In this document: piece after piece, positions 16,224-24,302 of the stretch
How the letters are laid out: each line of letters begins with the position of its first letter
Position numbering within the stretch: position 1 is the stretch's first letter
NCBI GenBank assembly: GCA_964586775.1
Contig: CAZPJD010000227.1
Location: 1-30,597 of the forward strand
Source: JADLEX01 sp964586775
GTDB lineage: Bacteria; Lernaellota; Lernaellaia; JACKCT01
Direction of reading: 5' to 3'
Length of the DNA: 30,597 bases
Notes under the pieces: model-generated
What the model was told of the DNA's origin: nothing
The model's database searches: none
The model's input: the letters and a program-made list of their open reading frames with translations, nothing else
Program-made: the position numbers and the translations under genes

Positions 16224-16367
16224 GGTGATTCGATCTCCGGCCGGAAGGGCTTTTCGGCACCGGGAAGCGCGCGCGGGCGCGGCGTTCGGCGCTTGACAAG
16301 CGGGGGCGCTTTGGCGAAACACGTTTTAGTTCAGGCATATCGCCTTGTAAAGCCGCGAATCCGTTTC

Positions 16368-17246
16368 ATGCAGCTCACCGAACCATGCTCGGGGATTCGA
16401 CGCACGTTCGGGCGATCGGCGCTCGTCGCCGCGCTTGCGGCATTGGCGTTCTCGCTGTCGTTCGTTTCTTTCGCGGCCGCCGAAGACGGTTTTGATTCCA
16501 CGTACTCCGCTCAGGCCGCGCTCTTCGCGGCGGTGGTGCGCGACGACGGCACCATCAACTTCGCCACGCTCGCGCTGAAAAAAGACGAGGCCGAGGCCGC
16601 CGCCGACGCCTTCGACGAGCTCGACGAGGACGACTACGCGGCGCTGCCCTCCGACGAGAAGCGCGCCTACTGGATCAACGCGTACAACACCTTCGTGCTC
16701 GCGGTGATCGCCGAGAGCTACCCGATCAAGGTGAAGACCGACTCGCGCTATCCCGCCGGCTCGCCCATGACCATCGACGGCGCGTGGCACGAACGCAGAT
16801 TCCGCACGGCGGCAGGCAAGGTCACGCTCAACCGCATCGAGAACAACATCCTGCCCGAGCTCGGCAACGCGATGACGGCCTTCGGCCTCGCCAACGGCAC
16901 CCGCGCCACGCCCGTGCTGTCGCGCGAGCCGTATCGCGCGGCCACGCTCGCCGCGCAGCTCGACGCGTCGGCCACCCGCTTTTTCAACAACCCGAAAAAC
17001 GTCGCGATCACGCCCGACGGCAGGACGCTGCAGGTCACGAACTGGCTCAAGATGCTCGGGCCGCGACTCGCGTCCACTTTCGCGCCGCAGCGCGATCAAT
17101 ACGTTCGTCGCGACAAGTTCGAGATCGCGGTGATGAACGCGATCCTGAAGTTCCATACCGATGCCGCGTTGCGCGATGCCGTTCGCAAGAACGCATTTGA
17201 ATTCAAATGGATCGAACCCGACTGGTCGGCGAACGACGTGCGCTAA
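16368..17246 (+). CDS. Exported DUF547-domain protein
   Basis: ATG 16368 gives a signal peptide (residues 1 to about 37: hydrophobic SALVAALAALAFSLSFVSF, cleavage probably after AAA); no strong ribosome binding site is visible. The 292-residue product carries a DUF547 domain: DEKRAYWINAYNTFVLAVI (about residues 98-116), then GAWHERRFRTAAGKVTLNRIE and ILPELG, and later TPVLSREPYRAATLAAQLD followed by FFNNPKNVAI. DUF547 has no firmly established activity; the fold has been compared with papain-like hydrolases. A periplasmic location is inferred. A TTGACA at 16293-16298 could be a -35 box, but no good -10 follows. The acyl-CoA dehydrogenase gene begins 39 bp downstream and may be co-transcribed. 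Confidence 0.85.
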   Translation: MQLTEPCSGIRRTFGRSALVAALAALAFSLSFVSFAAAEDGFDSTYSAQAALFAAVVRDDGTINFATLALKKDEAEAAADAFDELDEDDYAALPSDEKRAYWINAYNTFVLAVIAESYPIKVKTDSRYPAGSPMTIDGAWHERRFRTAAGKVTLNRIENNILPELGNAMTAFGLANGTRATPVLSREPYRAATLAAQLDASATRFFNNPKNVAITPDGRTLQVTNWLKMLGPRLASTFAPQRDQYVRRDKFEIAVMNAILKFHTDAALRDAVRKNAFEFKWIEPDWSANDVR

Positions 17247-17285
17247 AACGCGCGCGCGTGGCCGGGCCGGTCCAAGGGTGGGGCC

Positions 17286-18449
17286 GTGCTGGATTTTGAA
17301 CTCTCCGAAGAACAGATCATCCTGCGTGATCAGATCCGCGAATTCGCCGAGAACGAGATCGCGCCCGTCGCGGGGCATCTCGACGAGACCGAGACCTTCT
17401 CGATCGAGCTCACGCGAAAAATGGCCAAGATGGGCCTTTTCGGCATGTTCGTCGGCGAGGACTACGGCGGCAGCGGCGCGGGGTATCTGGAATATTGTAT
17501 CGCGGTCGAAGAGATCGCGCGCGTGGACGGCTCGCAGGCCGCGACCGTGGCGGCGGGCAACTCGCTGGGCATCGGGCCGATCTGGAACTTCGGCACCGAG
17601 GAGCAACGGCGCGAGTGGCTGCCGCGCCTGTGCCGCGGCGAGATCCTCGCCAGCTTTGGCCTGACGGAGCCCAACGCCGGTTCCGACGCCGGGCACAGCA
17701 CCACCTCGGCGCGCATGGAAGACGGCGAGTGGGTCATCAACGGCAGCAAGATCTTCATCACCAACTCGTCGTCGCCCATGGCGGGGGTGTGCGTGGTGCA
17801 GGCCGTCACGGGCGTGGGCGAGCACAAAAAGGCCGAGCTCTCGTGCATCCTCGTGCCCCACGGCACGCCGGGATTCACGCCGCAGACGATGCACGGCAAG
17901 CTCATGTGGCGCGGGTCCGACACGGGTCAGCTCTTCTTCGACAACTGCCGCGTGCCCGAAAAGAACCTGCTGGGCGCGCGGGGCGAGGGCTTCAAGCAGA
18001 TGATGCAGACCCTCGACGCCGGGCGCCTGTCGATCGCCGCGATGGGCGTCGGCGGCGCGCAGGGCGCGTTCGAGCTCGCCCACCGCTACGCGCAGGAGCG
18101 CTCGCAATTCGGCCGCCCCATCGGCAACTTCCAGGCGATCGCTTACAAGCTCGCCGACATGGCGACCGAGATCGAGGCGGCGCGGATGCTGCTTTACAAG
18201 GCCGCGTGGCTCAAGGACATGCACAAGCCCTTCGGCAAGGTCGCCGCGATGGCCAAGCTCTACGCGAGCGAGGTCATGCGCCGCGTGGTGCACTCCGCGG
18301 TGCAGATCCACGGCGGATACGGCCTGATGAAGGAATACCCCGTCGAGCGGTTCTACCGCGACCAGCGTCTGCTGGAGATCGGCGAGGGCACGAGCGAGAT
18401 CCAGCGCCTCGTGATCGCGCGGCATCTGGGCTTCAAGCCCGTCTTCTGA
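17286..18449 (+). CDS. Acyl-CoA dehydrogenase
   Basis: GTG 17286 is the start, with an AAGGGTGGGG run just before it. The 387-residue flavoenzyme has the standard length. N-terminal helical part: FELSEEQIILRDQIREFAENE. FAD and substrate segments: FGLTEPNAGSDAG and WVINGSKIFITN. C-terminal part: ERSQFGRPIGNFQAI, then AVQIHGGYGLMKEYPVERFYRD and LLEIGEGTSEIQRLVIAR. The catalytic base is expected to be Glu367 in IGEGTSEIQ. It oxidises acyl-CoA to trans-2-enoyl-CoA and passes electrons to ETF. Short- or branched-chain specificity is likely from the overall pattern but not proved. The genes for ETF and other beta-oxidation steps are not adjacent. Confidence 0.95.
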   Translation: MLDFELSEEQIILRDQIREFAENEIAPVAGHLDETETFSIELTRKMAKMGLFGMFVGEDYGGSGAGYLEYCIAVEEIARVDGSQAATVAAGNSLGIGPIWNFGTEEQRREWLPRLCRGEILASFGLTEPNAGSDAGHSTTSARMEDGEWVINGSKIFITNSSSPMAGVCVVQAVTGVGEHKKAELSCILVPHGTPGFTPQTMHGKLMWRGSDTGQLFFDNCRVPEKNLLGARGEGFKQMMQTLDAGRLSIAAMGVGGAQGAFELAHRYAQERSQFGRPIGNFQAIAYKLADMATEIEAARMLLYKAAWLKDMHKPFGKVAAMAKLYASEVMRRVVHSAVQIHGGYGLMKEYPVERFYRDQRLLEIGEGTSEIQRLVIARHLGFKPVF

Positions 18450-18470
18450 GCCGCGCGCGGATTCCGGATG

Positions 18471-18500
18471 AAAAAAGGGAAGCCGGCGAACCGGCTTCCC
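18471..18500 (-). terminator. Rho-independent terminator of the small exported protein gene
   Basis: A perfect ten-base stem, GGGAAGCCGG (18477-18486) and CCGGCTTCCC (18491-18500), has a CGAA loop. On the minus strand it is followed by TTTTTT (18476-18471). It lies 26 bp past the stop of the minus-strand gene and may also end plus-strand transcripts of the acyl-CoA dehydrogenase. Confidence 0.88.
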
Positions 18501-18525
18501 CTCGCGATCGAATGGATGTCGAAGC

Positions 18526-18882
18526 TTACTTCAGCTCGACCTTCGTGGCGCGCAGCATGTCGTCGTTGACCTTCTTGTAACGCACGAGCACCACCGCGCC
18601 CGCGGTCAGATCGGAGGCCGCGCCCGCGCCGCCTTCCTTCTTCACGATCTCGGTTTCCTTGGTGATGTAGATCTTCTTGGAGTCCTTGGCCGGGTCGCCG
18701 CCGTGCGGATAGACGTAAAGGCGACCGATCAGCCCGCCTTCCTTCGGCGTGTCGTACGATTCGTACTTCTCGACCTTTCCGGCCATTTCGAACATGTTCA
18801 TGCCCTTCTCGTACACCTGCGCGAATGCGACGGAGGCAACGAGAAGTCCGGCCACGACGGCGAGAGCGAGCAGCTTCTTCAT
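18526..18882 (-). CDS. Small exported protein of unknown function
   Basis: ATG 18882 has an AAGGGGA run about seven bases upstream on the minus strand. The 118-residue product has a classical Sec signal (KKLLALAVVAGLLVASVAFA, cleavage after AFA). The mature ~97 residues start QVYEKGMNMFEMAGKVEKYE and alternate short beta-like strands with charged loops, for example RLYVYPHGGDPAKDSKKIYI, ETEIVKKEGG and GAVVLVRYKKVNDDMLRATK. The pattern of strands and a final TKVELK suggests a small OB-fold-like beta-barrel, similar to exported proteins with a DUF5666-like or YgiW-like design; this is a guess. It has its own terminator and appears monocistronic. Confidence 0.82.
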   Translation of the reverse strand: MKKLLALAVVAGLLVASVAFAQVYEKGMNMFEMAGKVEKYESYDTPKEGGLIGRLYVYPHGGDPAKDSKKIYITKETEIVKKEGGAGAASDLTAGAVVLVRYKKVNDDMLRATKVELK

Positions 18883-18994
18883 GGCGAATCCCCTTTGGTA
18901 GAGCAACGAGTTGGGAGCGAAAACCAACCTCGAAAGAGGCCCGTTTTTGCGGTTACAAGGCGATTTGGGTAGCACTTTCACCCGTTGTCGTCAA

Positions 18995-19018
18995 GAAAAA
19001 CGCGGCGCCCGCAGGGCG
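18995..19018 (-). terminator. Weak candidate terminator after the large membrane protein
   Basis: On the minus strand CGCCC-TGC-GGGCG is followed a few bases later by TTTTT. The stem is short and the U-tract is offset, so this is a low-confidence call. Confidence 0.3.
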
Positions 19019-19022
19019 ACCT

Positions 19023-21014
19023 TTACCGCTCCAGCCGGATCGTGAACTCCTCGCCGGGATTCGCGATGCGAATGAAGCCCGCGCGCACGTCGTCGTTCGT
19101 GAACGACTCGACCGCGCGACCGTCCGACGTCTTCAGGTCGGCGAACCAATGCCACTTGAGCACGATGTCGCCCGTCGTCGGATCGGGCTTCACGTTTTTG
19201 AGCGCGAGCGAGCCGAAATCCCCCGTCAGATCGCCGCTGCCGCGCAGGAACCAACCCCCAGGGCGCGTGTACTCGAAGACGCCGAAACGGCCGAACTCGC
19301 CGTGGTCGACGAGGCGGCCCTCGGTCAGCTTGACCAGTTCCTTGAGCCGCCACGGTTCGGTGACGACGAACCATCGCATATTGAACGTCTCGGCGACACG
19401 CTCGAAATCGTGGAACTGGTAGCGCAGCTCGACCGGCAGACGGAAGTGATCGCGGTACTGCGAAAAGCCCGGGCGCAGGAGCAGGTTGAACTGAAAGTTG
19501 ATGTCGTTTTGTTTGAAGAAAACGCCGTCGAAGGGGCCGTTGATGAGGGGCCGGCCGCTGTCGTCATGAAAACGGTAGTGCAGGTTGTTGGTGTGCATCG
19601 AGTGTTCGAGGAACGCGCGGGCGTCATCGGGCGAATGGCGCTTGATGTAGAGCGCCGCGCGGCGCAGCTCCACCAGCGGCAGCGTGTTCATCTCCTTCAT
19701 CATGAAGGCGGTCGGCGGCGTCTCCGCGCGCCATTTCATCTGCATGAGCATGCGGTAGGTGCCCATCCACCCGTACCACGCGATGACGGGGATCAGGAGC
19801 GCGGCGGTGCGCCGCAGCCTGGATGCGCGGCTCCAGTGGGGCCACGTGCGCTGCGCCTCCATCGCCATGCCGCACAGGATCGAGACGAACAGCAGCAGGT
19901 TGATCTCGTAACGCGCCGAGTGCAGGCCGGGGACGTAATCGCCCGACGCGATGAGAAGAACCATGTAGGCGAGGGAGATCGAGATGACGATGGCGTGCCG
20001 GCGGTACGGCGCGCGCGAGCGGATAGCGTGGACCGCGCCCGCGACGCCGAAGCTCCACATCAGCAGCCGGTAAAGCAGCAGGATCGCCGCGATGATCCAC
20101 GGCCAGGCGATCTCGAGCTGCAGCAGGAACTCGAGGCCATGGAAGAAGCGGTTGAACGAAAAATCGAGGATGTCCTTGTAGTCGAGGTACGGCCCGATCC
20201 AAAACCAGTTGGCCGCGAGGGCGAGGCCGATGAGCGCGGCGAGCACCGCGATCTTGCGTTTGTCGGCCATCATCTCGCGCCAATAGACGAGCACCGAGAT
20301 CAGGCACGGCCCCGCGAGGATGAAGATCGCGGTCTTGTGAACGACCGGGGCGAGGGGAAGGATCAGCAGCGCGGGGCGGATCCAGCGATCGCCCGCAAGC
20401 CAGTTGGCGAAGACGCCGAAGGCGTACACGCACACCCCCGCCACCAGCACGGCCATGATCATGCCGACGACGAGCAGGAAGATGCCGAACCCGCAGCAGA
20501 ATCCCACGAGCGCGAAGAACAGCCCGAAGAGCGCCGCGCGGCGCGGCACGCCGAACTCGCGCATCCCCAGATACACGCACGTCGGCACGGCGAAGGCCGT
20601 GAGGACGACCATATAATAGAGCAGCTCCCACGGCGCGATGTCCGGGAAGGCGATGGCGATGAAGTTGAGCGTGACGTTGCTGTTCCACAGGAAGGGATCG
20701 GCGTAGCCGCCGAGGTACTGCGGGACGTAGCCCCACATCATCCCCGTTTTGTTCCAAAGCTGCATCGCCTGATCGATCAGGCACTCGAGCGGGATGAAGT
20801 CGATGTGAAAGAAATGGATGGGCCGCAGCAGGTTGTGCGGCATGGGGATCGCCACCGACGCGATCACGCTACCGGCCAGCAGCACCCAAAACGCGGCCAC
20901 GAGGCGGCCGGGTTCGCGCGGGGGCGCGGGCTCCCCTCTCCCGCCGGAATCTTCACTTGTGGCGCGGCCGCCCTCGGCCGCGACATTCTCATCCACGCTG
21001 GGTTCGTTCTTCAT
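19023..21014 (-). CDS. Large polytopic membrane protein, possible GT-C/YfhO-like
   Basis: ATG 21014 (MKNEPSVDEN) is the likely start of this 663-residue protein; the ribosome binding site is weak. About 35 polar residues precede the first membrane segment (LVAAFWVLLAGSVIASVAI). About eleven hydrophobic segments follow up to residue about 430, with a loop PIHFFHIDFIPLECLIDQ after the first. The C-terminal ~220 residues are soluble, with beta-rich segments such as LRYQFHDFERVAETFNMRWFVV, given here in parts as LRYQFHDFE and FNMRWFVV. This topology, with an acidic first loop and a C-terminal periplasmic domain, resembles GT-C glycosyltransferases and YfhO-like or PTPS-related membrane proteins. 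I see no definitive family motif. It is divergent from the deaminase gene, with 106 bp between the two starts. Confidence 0.75.
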   Translation of the reverse strand: MKNEPSVDENVAAEGGRATSEDSGGRGEPAPPREPGRLVAAFWVLLAGSVIASVAIPMPHNLLRPIHFFHIDFIPLECLIDQAMQLWNKTGMMWGYVPQYLGGYADPFLWNSNVTLNFIAIAFPDIAPWELLYYMVVLTAFAVPTCVYLGMREFGVPRRAALFGLFFALVGFCCGFGIFLLVVGMIMAVLVAGVCVYAFGVFANWLAGDRWIRPALLILPLAPVVHKTAIFILAGPCLISVLVYWREMMADKRKIAVLAALIGLALAANWFWIGPYLDYKDILDFSFNRFFHGLEFLLQLEIAWPWIIAAILLLYRLLMWSFGVAGAVHAIRSRAPYRRHAIVISISLAYMVLLIASGDYVPGLHSARYEINLLLFVSILCGMAMEAQRTWPHWSRASRLRRTAALLIPVIAWYGWMGTYRMLMQMKWRAETPPTAFMMKEMNTLPLVELRRAALYIKRHSPDDARAFLEHSMHTNNLHYRFHDDSGRPLINGPFDGVFFKQNDINFQFNLLLRPGFSQYRDHFRLPVELRYQFHDFERVAETFNMRWFVVTEPWRLKELVKLTEGRLVDHGEFGRFGVFEYTRPGGWFLRGSGDLTGDFGSLALKNVKPDPTTGDIVLKWHWFADLKTSDGRAVESFTNDDVRAGFIRIANPGEEFTIRLER

Positions 21015-21077
21015 GGACTTTCGGATGTGAACGAGTCCGCGGGAAAGATCAAGACCGGGGAGATCTTGACTTCGAGC

Positions 21078-21110
21078 CGGGCGGTAGGTATCGATACCCC
21101 ATCCTCCCGG
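21078..21110 (+). promoter_or_regulatory. Leader hairpin with central palindrome before the deaminase gene
   Basis: The 12-bp perfect palindrome GGTATCGATACC (21087-21098) is extended by outer arms CCGGG (21078-21082) and CCCGG (21106-21110), with imperfect pairing between. It ends 10 bases before the deaminase start codon, so folding would affect access to the ribosome binding region. A second small stem, TCAAGA/TCTTGA, lies about 15 bases upstream. An operator or an RNA regulatory leader are both possible. Confidence 0.45.
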
Positions 21111-21120
21111 AACCGGACGC

Positions 21121-22665
21121 ATGACGACTCACCAGCAGGCACCTCCGAAGCCGACCGTCATGCTTCAGATTCCGGAAGCCGAGCTCGTCCTCGGGCTCGT
21201 CGGTGCGGTCGGAACCGACTTGGAGCATTTTCAGGGAGTCCTTGATGCGAACCTTCGCGCGTTTGAATACGCCCCGCGAAGCGTCCGCCTTAGCGGAATT
21301 CTTGAGAAACTCGCCCCCGAAATCCTTGCGTCGATAGGGGTAGAGCTTGTTCCAAAGCCCGAGTATGACCGGCTCCGGACATACATGGACGCGGGAACGA
21401 AGTTGCGCGAGGCAGCCCGTTACGGTGGGATTCTGGCCCTTCACGCGGCCGCCGAAGTCCTTCAGGGACGACCACCCGAGCCGGACGAATTTTTACCGCG
21501 CACGGCACACGTCCTTCGCTCGCTGAAGCACGACGAAGAGGTCCGGGCTCTGCGCCGAATTTACGGAGCGGGGTTTTTTCTCGTCAGTGTGTTCGCAACC
21601 CGGAGCGAGCGACAGCGGCTTCTCGAGCGAAAGATGTCGACCGAACAGGCGGCGGAACTGATCCGACGCGACGAAGACGAGGGAAGCGATCTCGGCCAGA
21701 AGACGAGGGATACGTTCGCTCTCGCGGATGTTTTTGTACGCTCCGATCGGGCGGAAGCGGAGATCAGTCGCTTCTTGGACCTGATTTTCGGCAATGCATG
21801 TCTGACGCCCACTCGAGACGAGCATGGTATGTTCATGGCCTACGCCGCATCTGTGCGTTCCGGAAGTCTGTCCCGACAGGTCGGCGCCGCCGTTATGGCG
21901 CCCGACGGGGAGATCATTGCGACAGGTTGCAATGACGCTCCAGCCAAAGGTGGGGGATTGTACTGGCCCGGACCCGGGGATCACCGCGACTTCGTGCGAG
22001 GGCGCGATTCGAACGACGAACAGAAAGCAAAAATCGTCGTTCAGGTCATGAAGGCTCTGGGGCAGAGTGTGGATACTCAAGGCAATAAGATTTCCGACGA
22101 GGCGCTTTGGGAGGGTGGACGCAAGCGACTCGCGAGTACGCAGCTTTTGGACATGACCGAGTACGGAAGGGACGTTCACGCGGAAATGGACGCCCTGTTG
22201 ACGTGCGCACGGATCGGCGTGAGTCCCAAGGGATGCACGTTGTTTTGCACGACGTTTCCGTGCCACAATTGTGCCAAGCACCTGGTCGCGGCAGGAATTT
22301 CGAGGGTGGTCTACATCGAGCCCTATCCGAAGAGCAGGGCGCTGGATTTACACGAAGACTCGATCACGGTCGATCCGGTGTGCGCCGGGGAGAAGGTCCT
22401 GTTCGAACCCTTTGTCGGCGTGGGCCCTCGTCGATATTTCGATCTGTTCTCCATGATGGGAATCAGCACGGGGTTCGAGGTAAACCGAAAAAACAAAGCC
22501 GACGGGACGCCGCTGAAGTTCTCCAGAGAGGCTGGTAAGCCCAAGGTCCCGATGCTTCCGACCTCGTACTTCGAACGGGAACGGTCCGCGGCGAAAGATG
22601 TCAAGGACATCATGGAGTGGCTTGAAGGCCGCGCGAGAGGAGTAGGCGATGAAAGTCCGACGTGA
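21121..22665 (+). CDS. Anti-phage dCTP/dCMP deaminase (AvcD-type defence protein)
   Basis: ATG 21121 starts a 514-residue two-domain protein. The N-terminal half (LVLGLVGAVGTDLEHF, about residues 22-37) resembles the P-loop kinase-like domain of AvcD, though the canonical GK[S/T] lysine is not seen. The C-terminal half is a zinc deaminase: RQVGAAVMAPDGEIIATGCN, then HAE at His353/Glu355 (DVHAEMDALL) and PCxxC at Cys381/Cys384 (FPCHNCAKHL). His353, Cys381 and Cys384 should bind zinc and Glu355 should act in catalysis. Known homologues deaminate dCTP/dCMP when phage infection is sensed, depleting dCTP and stopping phage replication; Vibrio AvcD is held inactive by the AvcI RNA. The codon use looks less GC-biased than that of neighbours, which fits transfer. 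It overlaps the next gene by 17 bp. Confidence 0.9.
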   Translation: MTTHQQAPPKPTVMLQIPEAELVLGLVGAVGTDLEHFQGVLDANLRAFEYAPRSVRLSGILEKLAPEILASIGVELVPKPEYDRLRTYMDAGTKLREAARYGGILALHAAAEVLQGRPPEPDEFLPRTAHVLRSLKHDEEVRALRRIYGAGFFLVSVFATRSERQRLLERKMSTEQAAELIRRDEDEGSDLGQKTRDTFALADVFVRSDRAEAEISRFLDLIFGNACLTPTRDEHGMFMAYAASVRSGSLSRQVGAAVMAPDGEIIATGCNDAPAKGGGLYWPGPGDHRDFVRGRDSNDEQKAKIVVQVMKALGQSVDTQGNKISDEALWEGGRKRLASTQLLDMTEYGRDVHAEMDALLTCARIGVSPKGCTLFCTTFPCHNCAKHLVAAGISRVVYIEPYPKSRALDLHEDSITVDPVCAGEKVLFEPFVGVGPRRYFDLFSMMGISTGFEVNRKNKADGTPLKFSREAGKPKVPMLPTSYFERERSAAKDVKDIMEWLEGRARGVGDESPT

Positions 22666-22840
22666 CGACACCGAAGACGCGCGCCGATATTGGGAATTTC
22701 TCGACGCCAATGCCAAGATCGTCTCCGAGTGGCCGGAGTGGAAGCGGGGTGTCCGGTTGGTTCTCGAAGATTCAAGCCCCGCGCATTCCCATGCCGGGGA
22801 TGAGGGCGACCGTCAAGGCGACCCGGACACAGGCCGTTGA
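22649..22840 (+). CDS. Small protein of the deaminase operon, PEWKRG motif, copy 1
   Basis: ATG 22649 lies inside the end of the deaminase gene (17-bp overlap), with a strong AGAGGAG about six bases upstream, so it is very likely translated. The 63-residue product is MKVRRDDTEDARRYWEFLDA at the start, a probable amphipathic helix, followed by NAKIVSEWPEWKRGVRLVLE and a polar tail. There is no signal or membrane segment. I recognise no named family. The motif EWPEWKRG recurs as LPEWKRG in the next gene. Tight overlap with a defence gene suggests a partner or regulator of the deaminase, but this is inference. Confidence 0.75.
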   Translation: MKVRRDDTEDARRYWEFLDANAKIVSEWPEWKRGVRLVLEDSSPAHSHAGDEGDRQGDPDTGR

Positions 22841-22901
22841 ATCACCCGCGTGTCGAAGTGGTTGCGGGCGGTTCCGGATCACGTCGCGGAAGGGTCGCAG
22901 A

Positions 22902-23102
22902 ATGACGGATGAGGAACTGCGTAAGCAGGCCGAGGCGTTCTCTGCCACCGTGTCGCGGCTTGCCGAGGTCGCCCATCGCCTCCCCGAATGGAAGCGCGGC
23001 CCCGTCGGTGCGGGTCTCTATCCGCAGGAATACCCCGAGGCGATGCGACGTTTTCGCGAACGGGAAGAGGCGCGCAAGAAAGCCGAAGGAACTGCAAAGT
23101 AA
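22902..23102 (+). CDS. Small protein of the deaminase operon, PEWKRG motif, copy 2
   Basis: ATG 22902 follows a GGAAGGG run with about eight bases of spacing and lies 61 bp after the previous small gene. The 66-residue product starts MTDEELRKQAEAFSATVSRL, clearly helical, then AEVAHRLPEWKRGPVGAGLY, and ends in a charged helix (MRRFREREEARKKAEG). The PEWKRG motif after a helix matches the previous gene, but the flanking sequence differs. The two may be distant paralogues or bind the same surface. No known family is recognised. It is the last gene before a convergent membrane protein. Confidence 0.7.
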   Translation: MTDEELRKQAEAFSATVSRLAEVAHRLPEWKRGPVGAGLYPQEYPEAMRRFREREEARKKAEGTAK

Positions 23103-23176
23103 GGGCGGACTCGGCGTTCGGACCCAGCCCAGACTCCACGCGGGAGTTTCGCTGTCTGACGCCGTTCGCCCCGCCC

Positions 23177-23833
23177 TCACGCCCGCGCGAGCGAGATCAT
23201 CCAAAGCGCGTAGCTGGTGACGAAGAGGAATCCCCACAGCACGGCGGGGCGTCGGAAGAACTCGTCGGTGGGGCCGAAGGCGCGGAAGATGAACCCGACG
23301 ACCGACGCGATCCACCCGAAGAACGCCAACACGGCCAGCGACGACCACGCGGGGTTCGGACCGACGGGCGCTTTGAGAATGGCCATTTCGCGCATCTGCG
23401 CCTCGGGTCCGCTGCCGGGCCGAACCAACTCGGCCGCGACGCCGACGAGCCGGGCGATCTCGGTGTCGGCCTGCGCGATGATCTTCTGGCCGGGCACCGT
23501 CAGCCACGTCGCCGCGTAAAACCCCGAACGCAGCACGCGCCACGAACGCAGCGCCGTGTCGAGGTCCTTTTCGTATTCGCTCTTGTGGGCGATGTCGATC
23601 AGGCTCGCGGCGGCTTCGCGCACGGTGGGGCTGCCGGGCAGATACCAGTGAAGGGAGCGGTCGTAGGCGGTGATGGCCTCGGTCACGTCGCCCGCGGCCA
23701 GCGACTCGCGCGCCTTGGCGTTTTCGCGCAGTCCGCCGACGTACACGCGCGCTGACGCCATCGCGAGCACAAGCAAAGCCACGGAAACGACGCGTAAAAC
23801 GCGCAAGGCCCCCACCCCCGTTTCGACGGCCAT
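23177..23833 (-). CDS. Membrane protein with TPR-like periplasmic segment
   Basis: ATG 23833 starts a 218-residue protein; its ribosome binding site is weak. One membrane segment near the start (VLRVVSVALLVLAMASARVYV) is followed by a helical region that begins KARESLAAGDVTEAITAYDR and reads like a TPR unit. A further helical stretch follows, and then two membrane segments near the C terminus (SSLAVLAFFGWIASVVGFIF and the region ending SYALWMISLARA). About three membrane spans with a middle soluble domain are predicted. No enzyme motif is visible. It could be a scaffold in an envelope process; the neighbours do not help. Confidence 0.75.
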   Translation of the reverse strand: MAVETGVGALRVLRVVSVALLVLAMASARVYVGGLRENAKARESLAAGDVTEAITAYDRSLHWYLPGSPTVREAAASLIDIAHKSEYEKDLDTALRSWRVLRSGFYAATWLTVPGQKIIAQADTEIARLVGVAAELVRPGSGPEAQMREMAILKAPVGPNPAWSSLAVLAFFGWIASVVGFIFRAFGPTDEFFRRPAVLWGFLFVTSYALWMISLARA

Positions 23834-23981
23834 ACTACCCGTAAACTTTCACGGCGTTCAAGAGGAAATTTCACGAGGAATATCAGTGCCTTACAAGAGT
23901 CATCCCCAAGGGCGGGGGCGGTTTTGCTTCAGATCGGCCATCATCCCGCGTACGCTGCGGAGTCGCTCACGATCATCAAAA

Positions 23982-24056
23982 CCCCTCACCTCTGTCCCTC
24001 GACTTCGCTCGGGACTCCCCTCTCCCATCTGATGGGAGAGGGGTCGGGGGGTGAGG
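23982..24056. repeat. CCCTCACC...GGTGAGG compound hairpin repeat, copy 1
   Basis: The outer arms CCTCACC and GGTGAGG enclose two hairpins: CTCGACTTCGCTCGG, and a perfect 13-base stem (24017-24029 with 24031-24043, arms CCCCTCTCCCATC and its complement). The same design is found at 25231-25305, and another begins at the right edge. It lies in the 469-bp gap between the membrane protein and beta-barrel genes; I see no other gene there. Confidence 0.8.
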
Positions 24057-24098
24057 ACCGCCAGGGTCGGAGTTGAGGGCAGCGCGACGTGTTCACGT

Positions 24099-24128
24099 CC
24101 AAAAACCAACGACCAAAAACCGACAACC
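24099..24128. repeat. CCAACAACCAAAAACC-type short repeat, copy 1
   Basis: A tract with two near-identical units (CCAAAAACCAACGA and CCAAAAACCGACAA) sits about 40 bp after the CCCTCACC repeat. A reverse-complement relative lies at 30550-30580, again beside a CCCTCACC repeat, so the two families travel together. Confidence 0.65.
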
Positions 24129-24302
24129 ATATTGCGAACAAAAACCGAACTCCAACCCCCACGTCCGCCTTGACCTCACATCGCATCCCTCTCCTTTCCC
24201 CCATCTTTTTTTCCTCGACATTGCACCGCGAAGCGCCGTAGAATGGGCCCGGCGCCGGGTGGACCGTATCTCGAAGCGGCCCGCGCGACGCAAGGGGGAA
24301 GT

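Noticed and set aside
16293..16330. TTGACA as the -35 of a promoter for the DUF547 gene
   Set aside because: No acceptable -10 box occurs at 16-18 bases; not strong enough to list as a feature.
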